Source: a virus. Taken from it: a stretch of DNA of 50,714 nt. The notes under the pieces were generated by a model that saw nothing but the letters and a program-made list of their open reading frames with translations, had not been told where the DNA came from and did no database searches. Both the position numbers and the translations under genes were made by a program. This document shows, one piece after another, positions 25,795 to 32,509 of this stretch. Position 1 is the first letter of the stretch. Each line of letters starts with the position of its first letter. The DNA lies in IMG/VR virus record IMGVR_UViG_3300048041_000073, positions 1-50,714 of that record; one strand, given 5' to 3'.

Positions 25795-26449
25795 GGAAAT
25801 TAAAGAAAAGATGCCTGTCAAAAACATAAGTACGCAACTCCTTTCGTGTAACTTTGACAAAATTGAAAAGGATAGTCTAAACACTCATTTTAAGCAAACT
25901 TATGCAAGTATAGAAAGTATATTTGGTGTGGTTATGCCAGAGTTAAAGAGAAATGGAATCCTTTTTAGCTGCGCGATGGATCCTAGCGCTCTAGATGTGT
26001 TGATAATGACTCTTGAACACATAGAAAGCGGGACGTCCAAATCTACCCCTATAAAACTGTTAAATACGTCCGATATGCAAAAATGGGGTGCTTCCCTCAC
26101 TTACGCGACAAGGCGGGGTATCATGCTCATGCTAGGATTGACCGCAGGTATAGAGCCAGAAATGGACGGCAATGATACATTAGATGAAAAGAAAATTCAG
26201 AGTTCACAGAGTAAACTTCAGCCTCAATATCAGAGTCGCCCTGTCATTGATGTAAAGCAATTTAAAAAAGATCTTTTAGAATTATGGAATCTTAAGAAAG
26301 ATGTAGCACTAGCAATCGACAAAGATAGAGCCGTAAGAGTTAATGATTTTGCTATGCATAACTTTATGAAGCTTAATGAAGATGAAACTCTCATGGAATT
26401 GCCCGTAGATATGTTAGTTTCAATTCAAAAATGGTTAAAAGAACTATAA
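25787..26449 (+). CDS. ERF-family single-strand annealing protein
   Basis: 220 residues. Residues about 35-125 carry the ERF pattern: YASIESIFGVVMPELKRNGI, then LIMTLEHIESG, then the SDMQKWGASLTYATRRGIML core leading to GLTAG.EPEMDGND. ERF proteins form rings that anneal complementary strands. The C-terminal about 70 residues are variable and helical, as in the family. Translation probably coupled to the upstream exonuclease (overlapping ATGACTGA). With the nuclease and SSB this forms a recombination module that may also build concatemers for packaging. Confidence 0.87.
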   Translation: MTEEIKEKMPVKNISTQLLSCNFDKIEKDSLNTHFKQTYASIESIFGVVMPELKRNGILFSCAMDPSALDVLIMTLEHIESGTSKSTPIKLLNTSDMQKWGASLTYATRRGIMLMLGLTAGIEPEMDGNDTLDEKKIQSSQSKLQPQYQSRPVIDVKQFKKDLLELWNLKKDVALAIDKDRAVRVNDFAMHNFMKLNEDETLMELPVDMLVSIQKWLKEL

Positions 26450-26463
26450 GAAGAAATTAAAAA

Positions 26464-26613
26464 ATGAAAAATCAAGAAAACTCGACTTTAAGCATTCTTC
26501 ATTTTACCCTAGGTGTTTGTTTAGCGTGTTTAATAATGCTGAATTGTAATTTAAAAAACATAAGTGACCGTTTAGAAATTTTAGAAGCATGCTTAAAAAA
26601 AACACGATATTAA
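26464..26613 (+). CDS. Small membrane protein, 49 residues
   Basis: MKNQENSTLSILHFTLGVCL opens a hydrophobic segment to about residue 29, then a helical charged tail (ISDRLEILEACLKKTRY). AAGAAG precedes ATG 26464. Three Cys. Unknown. Confidence 0.5.
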   Translation: MKNQENSTLSILHFTLGVCLACLIMLNCNLKNISDRLEILEACLKKTRY

Positions 26614-26633
26614 TATAAAGGAGATTTTTTAAA

Positions 26634-26918
26634 TTGGATAAGACGTTGGAAATTTTTATTAAAGAAATGGTTGAAGCTTGCGAGAAAGATTACCTCGATA
26701 ACATAGACAAAGTTATGGATGTGGTGGATTTTTTAGGGACAACCCTTGCTAAACAAAACATAGAAAACCGTACGGTCATTATGGCATTGATGAACCTCTG
26801 TGTCGGCACAATACTACGGCATGACGTAAGTATAGAAAAATTAGAAATTTTGAGGGATATTCACCTTGATGTTATGAAAAATAGATTTAATTTAGCGATT
26901 GAACTCAAAACACAATGA
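26634..26918 (+). CDS. Small early protein with TTG start
   Basis: 94 residues read from TTG 26634, chosen because a perfect AAAGGAGA site stands about ten bases upstream and no ATG fits. Helical, acidic N-terminus (EIFIKEMVEACEKDYLDNID). No family recognised. Its stop overlaps the ATG of the next tiny gene. Confidence 0.6.
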   Translation: MDKTLEIFIKEMVEACEKDYLDNIDKVMDVVDFLGTTLAKQNIENRTVIMALMNLCVGTILRHDVSIEKLEILRDIHLDVMKNRFNLAIELKTQ

Positions 26919-27004
26919 TGAATGATGAATTATTTTCAACTTTATTGATATTTATTGGTTCAATATTTATAATACTGTTTATTAATGTTTTTATTAATCA
27001 TTAA
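26915..27004 (+). CDS. Tiny membrane peptide, 29 residues
   Basis: MMNDELFSTLLIFIGSIFII and nine more, ending FINH: almost wholly one transmembrane helix. Starts within the upstream stop (ATGATG). Operon context supports it. Function unknown. Confidence 0.4.
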   Translation: MMNDELFSTLLIFIGSIFIILFINVFINH

Positions 27005-27018
27005 ATAAGGGATGAATT

Positions 27019-27285
27019 TTGAATAAACTTGTATTTACAGACATGATAAAACAATCTCTCAAAGAGAAAAAAAAACATCCGCCTTATAAGATGAAAAATG
27101 AAGAAATTCGTAACTTAAATGTAAAAATAGGTGAATCCCTTTATGAGAAGATTAAAGCCTTTACCATAAGAAATGATATTAATATTGCACCATTTATACG
27201 CGCTATGGTGGTGGCGATTATAGAACAAGATGAAAAAGAAAGAAGAGAGAAAAAAGCTAAAGATGAAATCAACCCATTACAGTAG
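27019..27285 (+). CDS. Ribbon-helix-helix-like small protein with TTG start
   Basis: 88 residues from TTG 27019 with AAGG upstream. Residues about 36-75 (RNLNVKIGESLYEKIKAFTI then RNDINIAPFIRAMVVAII) have the strand-helix-helix outline of Arc/CopG-type DNA-binding proteins. Basic flanks support DNA or RNA binding. A regulator of the early genes or of the downstream recombination module is possible but not shown. Confidence 0.55.
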   Translation: MNKLVFTDMIKQSLKEKKKHPPYKMKNEEIRNLNVKIGESLYEKIKAFTIRNDINIAPFIRAMVVAIIEQDEKERREKKAKDEINPLQ

Positions 27286-27577
27286 ATTAAATCATATTGC
27301 AGATAATATTTTAAAACATTACCAAACTTTATGGTTAGAAAAGTTTAATTCATGTCAATGCAATGACAAGCCTGAAGCATGCCTTAAAATAATTATACGT
27401 GATACTAGAATTGGAAATGAAACTTATCAAAGTTATACAAAGAGCATTTTAAAACCGTTTATTTTAAACCATATTATTGATTATAGCATGGCTTCGAAAG
27501 AACTTTTAGATATCCTTATTAAAAAGCTAATGTATACCCTTAACATACAAGGAAAAATAAATGTCGATATCAATTAA
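27263..27577 (+). CDS. Hypothetical protein between RHH and SSB genes
   Basis: About 104 residues from ATG 27263; a start at 27230 would overlap the upstream gene by 56 bases. Has a C-x-C...C cluster (FNSCQCNDKPEACLK) that could bind metal. Helical C-terminus; overlaps SSB by 17 bases. Unknown. Confidence 0.5.
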   Translation: MKSTHYSRLNHIADNILKHYQTLWLEKFNSCQCNDKPEACLKIIIRDTRIGNETYQSYTKSILKPFILNHIIDYSMASKELLDILIKKLMYTLNIQGKINVDIN

Positions 27578-28016
27578 CGAAGTTGTTTTAATGGGGAATT
27601 TGGGCAGCGACCCAGAAATTAAAGTATTTAAAGACGGAAGTAAGGTTGCAAATTTCAACCTCGCAACCTCTGAAAGTTGGAAAGATAAACAAACAGGTGA
27701 AAAAAAGTCTAAAACCTTTTGGCATCGCATCGTTGTAAAGAATCAAAACCTTATAGATATTATCGAACGATTTGTAGCTAAAGGCTCTAAGATTTACATT
27801 AGAGGCTCATTAGAAACAAGAGAATACGAGGACAATAACAAAGCCAAGCAATATATCACAGAGGTAGTCATGGGCTATTCGGCTGTTTTAAAAATGTTAG
27901 GCTCTAAGAATGAAAATAAAAACGATTTAAATGACTCTGATTTTAATCAAGACAAATCTAACTATAAAAAACAATCCCAAGATTTATCATTTATTGATGA
28001 TGAAGTCCCATTTTAG
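27561..28016 (+). CDS. ssb: Single-stranded DNA-binding protein
   Basis: 151 residues. OB fold with canonical motifs VVLMGNLGSDPEIKVF, ANFNLATSESW, FWHRIVVKNQ, and a GSKIYIRGSLETREYED core. A hydrophilic linker leads to the acidic tail DDEVPF, the partner-binding tip known from bacterial SSBs. It protects single strands made by the exonuclease and during replication. AAGGAAAAATAAATG start. Length is slightly shorter than the E. coli protein, mostly in the linker. Confidence 0.95.
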   Translation: MSISINEVVLMGNLGSDPEIKVFKDGSKVANFNLATSESWKDKQTGEKKSKTFWHRIVVKNQNLIDIIERFVAKGSKIYIRGSLETREYEDNNKAKQYITEVVMGYSAVLKMLGSKNENKNDLNDSDFNQDKSNYKKQSQDLSFIDDEVPF

Positions 28017-28066
28017 AAGGGGGCGTTAACCCTCTCTAAAATACAAAACAATGAAAAGGAAAAAAA

Positions 28067-28393
28067 ATGTCTACACAAAATACACCTACACACCAAGATA
28101 TTTACTTAGGACAATATGTTATCGTTCGTTCTTACGATAGCGGTGTTCATTTTGGAATTGTAAAAACCTATGACCCTACAACACGTAATGTAACATTAAC
28201 AGACAGTCGTAGATTATGGTCATGGAGAGAATTCACGCTTTCAGAACTTTCACAAAATGGAATGTCTGACGATCGCGCAAAAGTATCTCAAAAGATTCCA
28301 GAGATGACAGTCATGAATGTAATAGAGCTTATCCCTACAAGTGAAAAAGCAGAGATAAATCTAAGAGAATATAAAACATTCATACCAAGCTAA
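28067..28393 (+). CDS. DUF6948-like small phage protein
   Basis: 108 residues. The pattern GQYVIVRSYDSGVHFGIV, then VTLTDSRRLWSWREFTLSEL, then a VIELIPTSEKAEINL ending is that of the DUF6948 family, common in phages of many hosts and without known function. Predicted small beta barrel. AAAGGAAAAAAA precedes the ATG. Directly followed by the Gly-X repeat genes. Confidence 0.75.
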   Translation: MSTQNTPTHQDIYLGQYVIVRSYDSGVHFGIVKTYDPTTRNVTLTDSRRLWSWREFTLSELSQNGMSDDRAKVSQKIPEMTVMNVIELIPTSEKAEINLREYKTFIPS

Positions 28394-28398
28394 CCATC

Positions 28399-28461
28399 GT
28401 TAATACGTTAATTATTAATAGACCTGGCTGGGGCTCTGGCGATGGCGATGGAAAGGATTAA
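28399..28461 (+). pseudogene. Decayed first copy of the Gly-X repeat gene family
   Basis: The frame reads VNTLIINRPGWGSGDGDGKD and stop, aligning with the MDELIIDSRG head and GKD end of the intact copies. The start codon position is GTT, so it probably cannot be translated. Its stop is five bases before the next ATG, the same gap seen between all copies, and its GGAAAGGA still serves as the ribosome site of the next gene. Confidence 0.55.
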
Positions 28462-28466
28462 ACATC

Positions 28467-28595
28467 ATGGATGAACTGATTATCGATAGCCGTGGCTTTG
28501 GCTCTGGTTATGGCGATGGCGATGGCGATGGCTGGGGTTCTGGCAATGGTTCTGGTTATGGCGATGGCGATGGCGATGGCGATGGAAAGGATTAA
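28467..28595 (+). CDS. Gly-X repeat small protein, copy 1 (42 residues)
   Basis: Starts MDELIIDSRGFGSGYGDGDG and continues with Gly at every second residue, X being mainly Asp, Ser, Asn, Tyr or Trp. Ends GKD. AAAGG in the end of the upstream copy is the ribosome site. I chose this frame over the alternative frames because all copies share the same head, ending and gap. Function unknown; such sequences are disordered and flexible. Confidence 0.65.
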   Translation: MDELIIDSRGFGSGYGDGDGDGWGSGNGSGYGDGDGDGDGKD

Positions 28596-28600
28596 ACATT

Positions 28601-28813
28601 ATGGATGAATTGATTAAAAATAGTTCTGGCGATGGCAATGGCTCTGGTTATGGTTCTGGCTGGGGCTCTGGTTATGGCGATGGCGATGGCCATGGCGATG
28701 GCGATGGCAATGGCTCTGGTTATGGTTCTGGCAATGGCTCTGGTTATGGCGATGGCGATGGCGATGGCGATGGCGATGGGTGGGGCTCTGGTTATGGCGA
28801 TGGAGAGGATTAA
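28601..28813 (+). CDS. Gly-X repeat small protein, copy 2 (70 residues)
   Basis: Head MDELIKNSSGDGNGSGYGSG, then Gly-X dipeptides with many Asp, ending GYGDGED. GGAAAGG of copy 1 is its ribosome site and its own GGAGAGG serves copy 3. A His-containing dipeptide (GHG) occurs once. Very acidic, no hydrophobic core. Confidence 0.65.
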   Translation: MDELIKNSSGDGNGSGYGSGWGSGYGDGDGHGDGDGNGSGYGSGNGSGYGDGDGDGDGDGWGSGYGDGED

Positions 28814-28818
28814 ACATT

Positions 28819-28959
28819 ATGGATGAATTAATTAGAGATAGCCGTGGCTATGGCGATGGTTATGGCGATGGCGATGGCGATGGCTCTGGCGATGGCGATG
28901 GCGATGGCTCTGGCACTGGCTATGGTGATGGCGATGGCTCTGGCTATGGAGAGGATTAA
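28819..28959 (+). CDS. Gly-X repeat small protein, copy 3 (46 residues)
   Basis: Head MDELIRDSRGYGDGYGDGDG; GD/GS dipeptides; ends GYGED. Five-base gaps on both sides. GGAGAGGA at the 3' end is the ribosome site of copy 4. Confidence 0.65.
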   Translation: MDELIRDSRGYGDGYGDGDGDGSGDGDGDGSGTGYGDGDGSGYGED

Positions 28960-28964
28960 ACATC

Positions 28965-29249
28965 ATGGATGAATTGATTAGAGATAGTTCTGGCTTTGGC
29001 TCTGGTTATGGCTCTGGCACTGGCAATGGCTATGGTGATGGCTTTGGTGATGGCTGGGGCGAAGGCGATGGCGATGGTTGTGGTGATGGCTCTGGCTCTG
29101 GTTATGGCTGGGGCGATGGCGATGGCTCTGGCTCTGGCTATGGCGAAGGCTCTGGCCATGGCGATGGATATGGCTTTGGAAATGGCTCTGTGATGGCTAT
29201 GGCTGTGGAAATGGAAATGGATATGATGGGGATTAAACGTTATGGATGA
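28965..29249 (+). CDS. Gly-X repeat small protein, copy 4, frame-shifted near its end
   Basis: Head MDELIRDSSGFGSGYGSGTG. The repeat is regular to about residue 75, then shifts to SVMAMAVEMEMDMMGIKRYG. Adding one base near 29190 (CTCTGTGATGG to CTCTGGTGATGG) would restore Gly-X to a GD-stop at 29236, again five bases before the next ATG. So a one-base loss, real or a sequencing error, is likely. Confidence 0.6.
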   Translation: MDELIRDSSGFGSGYGSGTGNGYGDGFGDGWGEGDGDGCGDGSGSGYGWGDGDGSGSGYGEGSGHGDGYGFGNGSVMAMAVEMEMDMMGIKRYG

Positions 29250-29340
29250 AGTTATTAAAGATACTTCTGGCAATGGTTCTGGATCTGGCCATGGTTATGG
29301 CAATGGCGATGGCGATGGCTCTGGCCATAACGAGAATTAA
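29242..29340 (+). CDS. Gly-X repeat small protein, copy 5 (32 residues)
   Basis: Head MDEVIKDTSGNGSGSGHGYG, ends GSGHNEN. The most diverged head and ending, and the shortest intact copy. Overlaps the shifted end of copy 4 by eight bases. Ribosome site is the GATGGGGA of copy 4. Confidence 0.6.
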   Translation: MDEVIKDTSGNGSGSGHGYGNGDGDGSGHNEN

Positions 29341-29345
29341 ATATC

Positions 29346-29762
29346 ATGGATGAATTGATTAGAGATAGCCGTGGCGATGGCGATGGCTCTGGCGATGGCA
29401 ATGGCAATGGCGATGGTTATGGTTATGGCTGGGGCTCTGGCTCTGGCTCTGGCTCTGTCTCTGGCGATGGCTATGGCTCTGGCTGGGGCGATGGCTCTGG
29501 CTCTGGCAATAGCTCTGGTTATAGCTCTGGTTATGGCTCTGGCTCTGGCTCTGGCAATGGCAATGGCAATGGCTCTGTCTCTGGCGATGGCTATGGCTCT
29601 GGCTGGGGTTCTGGTTATGGCGATGGCAATGGCGATGGCAATGGCGATGGTTATGGCGATGGCGATGGCTCTGGCAATAGCTCTGGTTATAGCTCTGGTT
29701 ATGGCTCTGGCTCTGGCTCTGGCAATGGCAATGGCAATGGCTCTGGCTATGGCGCTGGCTAA
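29346..29762 (+). CDS. Gly-X repeat small protein, copy 6 (138 residues)
   Basis: Head MDELIRDSRGDGDGSGDGNG. Longest copy. It contains an internal duplication: the phrase SVSGDGYGSGWG followed by NSSGYSSGYGSGSGSGNGNG occurs twice, about 60 residues apart. Less Asp and more Ser/Asn than the others; ends GYGAG without the GED/GKD ending, as no further copy follows. Ribosome site upstream is weaker (AACGAGAA). Confidence 0.65.
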   Translation: MDELIRDSRGDGDGSGDGNGNGDGYGYGWGSGSGSGSVSGDGYGSGWGDGSGSGNSSGYSSGYGSGSGSGNGNGNGSVSGDGYGSGWGSGYGDGNGDGNGDGYGDGDGSGNSSGYSSGYGSGSGSGNGNGNGSGYGAG

Positions 29763-29821
29763 TATCCATCTCTAAATACAACATTTAACAAAAATTAAAC
29801 ATTTAATGAAAGAGCATTGAA

Positions 29822-29950
29822 ATGCTAATAAAATTAATACTAAAGATAACATTAGGTTTTTTAATAACCTTTAATTCAGCGTTCTGTAGCGAACTAAATC
29901 TCGTTAAGGTCTTTCATAAATATTGCTCTTATCATGGGAATGGGCTATAG
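29822..29950 (+). CDS. Small exported peptide, 42 residues
   Basis: MLIKLILKITLGFLITFNSA then FCSELNLVKVF: a basic start and hydrophobic stretch ending in A-F-C-S, like a signal peptide or signal anchor. GAAAGAG lies before the ATG. Last frame before the terminator. Function unknown. Confidence 0.45.
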   Translation: MLIKLILKITLGFLITFNSAFCSELNLVKVFHKYCSYHGNGL

Positions 29951-30003
29951 ATGACGAGTCATGTAAAAAAATATGATTGTTGATAAACAAATAAAGCTTC
30001 CTT

Positions 30004-30036
30004 AAAAGAGATAACTTTTCAGTTATCTCTTTTTTT
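30004..30036. terminator. Bidirectional terminator between convergent operons
   Basis: Nine-bp stem AGAGATAAC / GTTATCTCT with a six-base loop, seven T on the plus side and four on the minus side. It ends the rightward early operon and the leftward lysis operon. Confidence 0.85.
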
Positions 30037-30076
30037 ATGCCTCTATCCGTAAATTGTAATTGAAACTTATTATTTA

Positions 30077-30634
30077 TTAAGGATGTGTTTTAGCAGTACC
30101 GTAGCGTATCCACCATGAAAAAGGGCTGCAATTCCCACTACAATGTTCTAACTCTACTGCTGTTAATTCCATCCTTGCACTCTCTTGAGCCAATACACGT
30201 GAAGCAGCGCCATCGAAAACACTTTCTGGATCAACAGAAGAATAAATTGAGTTTTCCTCAACATTAGGAGATGACCTCCGTGATCTTTCATTACGCGCTT
30301 TTCTACGGGGAGTCATCGGGCTAATCTCAGAGAGAGTGTCAACAGGGCTTGGTGTACGAGGCACTGAAATCTTTAATGATCTTTCAACAAGATCAGCGAG
30401 AATTAAAGCATTCCTAGAAGCGATTTCTAAAGTCTCTCTACGGCTCTCAGGAGTACTAACAGGACGGTCACCCATATCACCAGAGATAAATATCTCAGGC
30501 GATCTTACTGTACGTGGAATATTGATAGTCATTAATGTTGTATCTTGGTCAATACCATCACCTGACATGTGTTCATCTGCTGAAAAAACCATAGAGGTTG
30601 TTAAAGCAAGCATAAGTAATGTTTTATTTTTCAT
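30077..30634 (-). CDS. Exported protein of unknown function
   Basis: 185 residues. MKNKTLLMLALTTSMVFSAD is a clear signal peptide with likely cleavage after FSA. The mature part is polar, Ser/Pro/Arg-rich and probably disordered. It has a basic RRKARNERSRRSS patch near the middle and a Cys pair (EHCSGNCSPFSWW) near the end. Last gene of the leftward lysis operon. It may act in the periplasm during lysis or be a surface-modifying factor; no homology recognised. Confidence 0.6.
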   Translation of the reverse strand: MKNKTLLMLALTTSMVFSADEHMSGDGIDQDTTLMTINIPRTVRSPEIFISGDMGDRPVSTPESRRETLEIASRNALILADLVERSLKISVPRTPSPVDTLSEISPMTPRRKARNERSRRSSPNVEENSIYSSVDPESVFDGAASRVLAQESARMELTAVELEHCSGNCSPFSWWIRYGTAKTHP

Positions 30635-30654
30635 ATTTTACCTTTTTCTTAATG

Positions 30655-31077
30655 TTAATTAGATGTTGTATCATCTTTGTTATTTAAATGATCAATTTCT
30701 TTTTGATCACTATTCAAGTCTTCATAACCTGAATCTTTTTTATCTGATGGCGGATTAAGGTCATCATTAATATTATTTTGAAGTTGATTTAATGGCTGAT
30801 TATTGTCCTCTGGAGGATTTAACGGCTCATTGTTATCTTGTAGAGTATTTAAAGGCTTTTCATGTTTTTGGGGAAGAGTTAAAAACTTATTATTGTGTTC
30901 AGGGGGATTTTGTGGTTGGTCATCATCATCATTATTTTCTTCTTCTATCGTATCAATGTTAGATGGGGGGGTACTCAATGATGAAGAGGGATTATTATAA
31001 GTTGTTTCGTTATCTGAACCACATGCTACACACATAAGAGCCACTAAACATAAGAGAATAAATTTTCTTCTATCCAT
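30655..31077 (-). CDS. Candidate outer-membrane lipoprotein, possible spanin subunit
   Basis: 140 residues from ATG 31077. MDRRKFILLCLVALMCVACG gives a signal with a lipobox-like CVAC. The mature chain is acidic, Asn/Pro-rich, with repeats of the type PLNxLQDNNEPLNPPEDNNQ. Pro-rich lipoproteins beside endolysins are often Rz1-like outer-membrane spanins, but this one is longer and I see no matching inner-membrane partner. A GTG start at 31110 would lie inside the endolysin end and spoil the signal. Confidence 0.5.
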   Translation of the reverse strand: MDRRKFILLCLVALMCVACGSDNETTYNNPSSSLSTPPSNIDTIEEENNDDDDQPQNPPEHNNKFLTLPQKHEKPLNTLQDNNEPLNPPEDNNQPLNQLQNNINDDLNPPSDKKDSGYEDLNSDQKEIDHLNNKDDTTSN

Positions 31078-31087
31078 TAAAATTATT

Positions 31088-31633
31088 TCATTTTGAGAGT
31101 ATGAGTTCACGAGTGTTTATCTCCTTTAAGAGTTTATCCATTTCAGCGGGTTTATAAAGTTTATGTAACTCTAATTCACCAAGCCGTAAATGATATGGTT
31201 TTTCTTTTCTAAAATACCTACCTGAGGTCAATCCTATTAATGTAGCTTCTTTAGCAATAAAATCAAATAGATCAGGGTCATGATGGGAATTAAACATATG
31301 ACTGGTATTAGGATATTTAGTTACATTAAAATCACAAGCTAAACCTAAAAGATGATAATTATATAAATAGGTATCCGTTGCCTCAAAGCCAGTTTTTTGG
31401 ACACCAACATCCTCAAGGACCTTTGCCGCATAGAGAGCACCCTCTGCAATAAGAGAATCTCTTAAAAACTCATACTGATGAATAGAACGACTTCTACGCC
31501 ACAACTTAGCTTCAGTTTCTAAAGTCTTAAAGCCTTTAGTAGGCTCAAGCCGATAGCCATGTTTCATAAGTTTTTCTATTAATTGTTGGAGGAGTTCGTT
31601 AAATTTGGGGTCTAATTTAGTAAAATCTATCAT
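31088..31633 (-). CDS. Endolysin, M15-type L-alanyl-D-glutamate peptidase
   Basis: 181 residues. N-terminal ligand-like start LDPKFNELLQQLIEKLMKHG, then the M15_4 pattern FKTLETEAKLWRRS. The zinc site is H94-x-x-G-x-A-x-D101 (YNYHLLGLACD) and H148 in EKPYHLRLGEL. It cuts the peptide stem of peptidoglycan at the end of infection. No signal peptide, so a holin is needed; none is obvious among the neighbours, though several small membrane proteins exist elsewhere. Lies between the HigA-like gene and the lipoprotein gene. Confidence 0.85.
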   Translation of the reverse strand: MIDFTKLDPKFNELLQQLIEKLMKHGYRLEPTKGFKTLETEAKLWRRSRSIHQYEFLRDSLIAEGALYAAKVLEDVGVQKTGFEATDTYLYNYHLLGLACDFNVTKYPNTSHMFNSHHDPDLFDFIAKEATLIGLTSGRYFRKEKPYHLRLGELELHKLYKPAEMDKLLKEINTRELILSK

Positions 31634-31649
31634 TTTGGATAATCATTAA

Positions 31650-32018
31650 TTATTTCTCTTTTGTATGTTCAAGTGTCTTTCTGAATTCAGCGGCTAGATT
31701 TTCACAATCCACCGCTATCGATTCAATTAGACGGGCAACGTCTTTACTTCTAAACTTAATTTGATTCATTTCACTGCAATCTAATTTAGCCTCTTCCTTA
31801 TATTCTTCCATATTAGCACGCATTTGCATATAGTAAAATAAAGTGGTGGGCATACCAAAAAAGGTACCTAATCGTGCTGACATTCTTAACGTTACTTTTC
31901 TCTTTTCAGCAAATAAGCCATTAAGAGTTTGTTCATCAATATCAGTCAGAAGAGCTAAACGCTTGGTAGACACCCCCAATCCTTTAGCAAAATACTTTTT
32001 AATAATCTTACCTGTCAT
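31650..32018 (-). CDS. HigA/VapI-type XRE antitoxin-like regulator, orphan
   Basis: 122 residues. Residues about 12-70 follow the HigA layout. GLGVSTKRLALLTDIDEQTL leads into NGLFAEKRKVTLRMSARLGT, then FFGMPTTLFYYMQMRANMEE, the F-W-L-N-L-Q position being FYYMQM here. C-terminal 50 residues form an added helical tail. HigA proteins bind DNA palindromes and repress their own operons. No HigB-like toxin gene is beside it. It overlaps the ProQ-like gene by 11 bases, so both come from the promoter at 32550-32577. Confidence 0.75.
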   Translation of the reverse strand: MTGKIIKKYFAKGLGVSTKRLALLTDIDEQTLNGLFAEKRKVTLRMSARLGTFFGMPTTLFYYMQMRANMEEYKEEAKLDCSEMNQIKFRSKDVARLIESIAVDCENLAAEFRKTLEHTKEK

Positions 32019-32466
32019 ACTTAACCTTTGCCATTTTTTTCATAAATTGTTTTAAAACTTCTAGCTTTTTCTGAGAATATTCTTTCTCTTGCTCTAAAAT
32101 AAGCTCAGCTTTCTCACCTTCAAGGTTATATCTATGAGATTTGCAAATAATGCCATTAAGATAAAAATTATTTGTTACATAATACCTTAAAGTAGCGGTA
32201 ATTTGCCTTTTAGATATTTTCCCTTCAAAGAAAACACATAAATCATTTTTAACTGTTTTCGATAAAGGAATTCGTTTTTTTAAACTAAATAATTTTGGAA
32301 AATTCTTAATAAATAAATCTAATGTTTCTTTTCTTCTATCCGCCTTATTATTCACTACTTTTACAGGTTTGCTTATAGGACGAATGATCTTTTCAGGTAT
32401 GTAAACATTCTTAGGTGTCTTTTGTTTAATAATGAGAGGAGGATTCTTTAAATGCAAGATGGCCAT
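32008..32466 (-). CDS. ProQ/FinO-domain RNA chaperone
   Basis: 152 residues. A basic disordered N-terminus (1-45) precedes a FinO fold (about 45-140). Marks are LDLFIKNFPKLFSLKKRIPL, then TVKNDLCVFF, then ATLRYYVTNNFYLNG, then the SHRYNLEGEKAEL element with the conserved Arg. FinO/ProQ proteins bind terminator-like stem-loops of small RNAs and mRNA 3' ends and promote or block pairing. Short for ProQ because the C-terminal Tudor-like domain is missing; closer to minimal FinO-type proteins. Leading gene of the proQ-higA-endolysin unit. Confidence 0.82.
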   Translation of the reverse strand: MAILHLKNPPLIIKQKTPKNVYIPEKIIRPISKPVKVVNNKADRRKETLDLFIKNFPKLFSLKKRIPLSKTVKNDLCVFFEGKISKRQITATLRYYVTNNFYLNGIICKSHRYNLEGEKAELILEQEKEYSQKKLEVLKQFMKKMAKVKYDR

Positions 32467-32509
32467 TATTTTACCTTAAATTATGTTTTTACCCAAAATT
32501 AACACAAGC

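Larger units (their letters stand above)
28467..29762 (+). repeat. Low-complexity GGC-NNT-GGC repeat array
   Basis: About 1.3 kb built from GGC codons alternating with GAT, TCT, AAT, TAT and a few others, arranged as six tandem reading frames with identical borders. The array is prone to slippage; copy lengths vary from 32 to 138 codons. Confidence 0.85.

Noticed and set aside
28399-29762. CRISPR-like array
   Set aside because: No constant repeat with unique spacers; it is coding low-complexity sequence.
29359-29784. His/Gln/Ser-rich antisense frame and Met-Ala repeat frame over the Gly-X array
   Set aside because: They are by-products of the GGC-NNT repeat. Only the Gly-X frame has shared starts, endings, gaps and ribosome sites in every copy.
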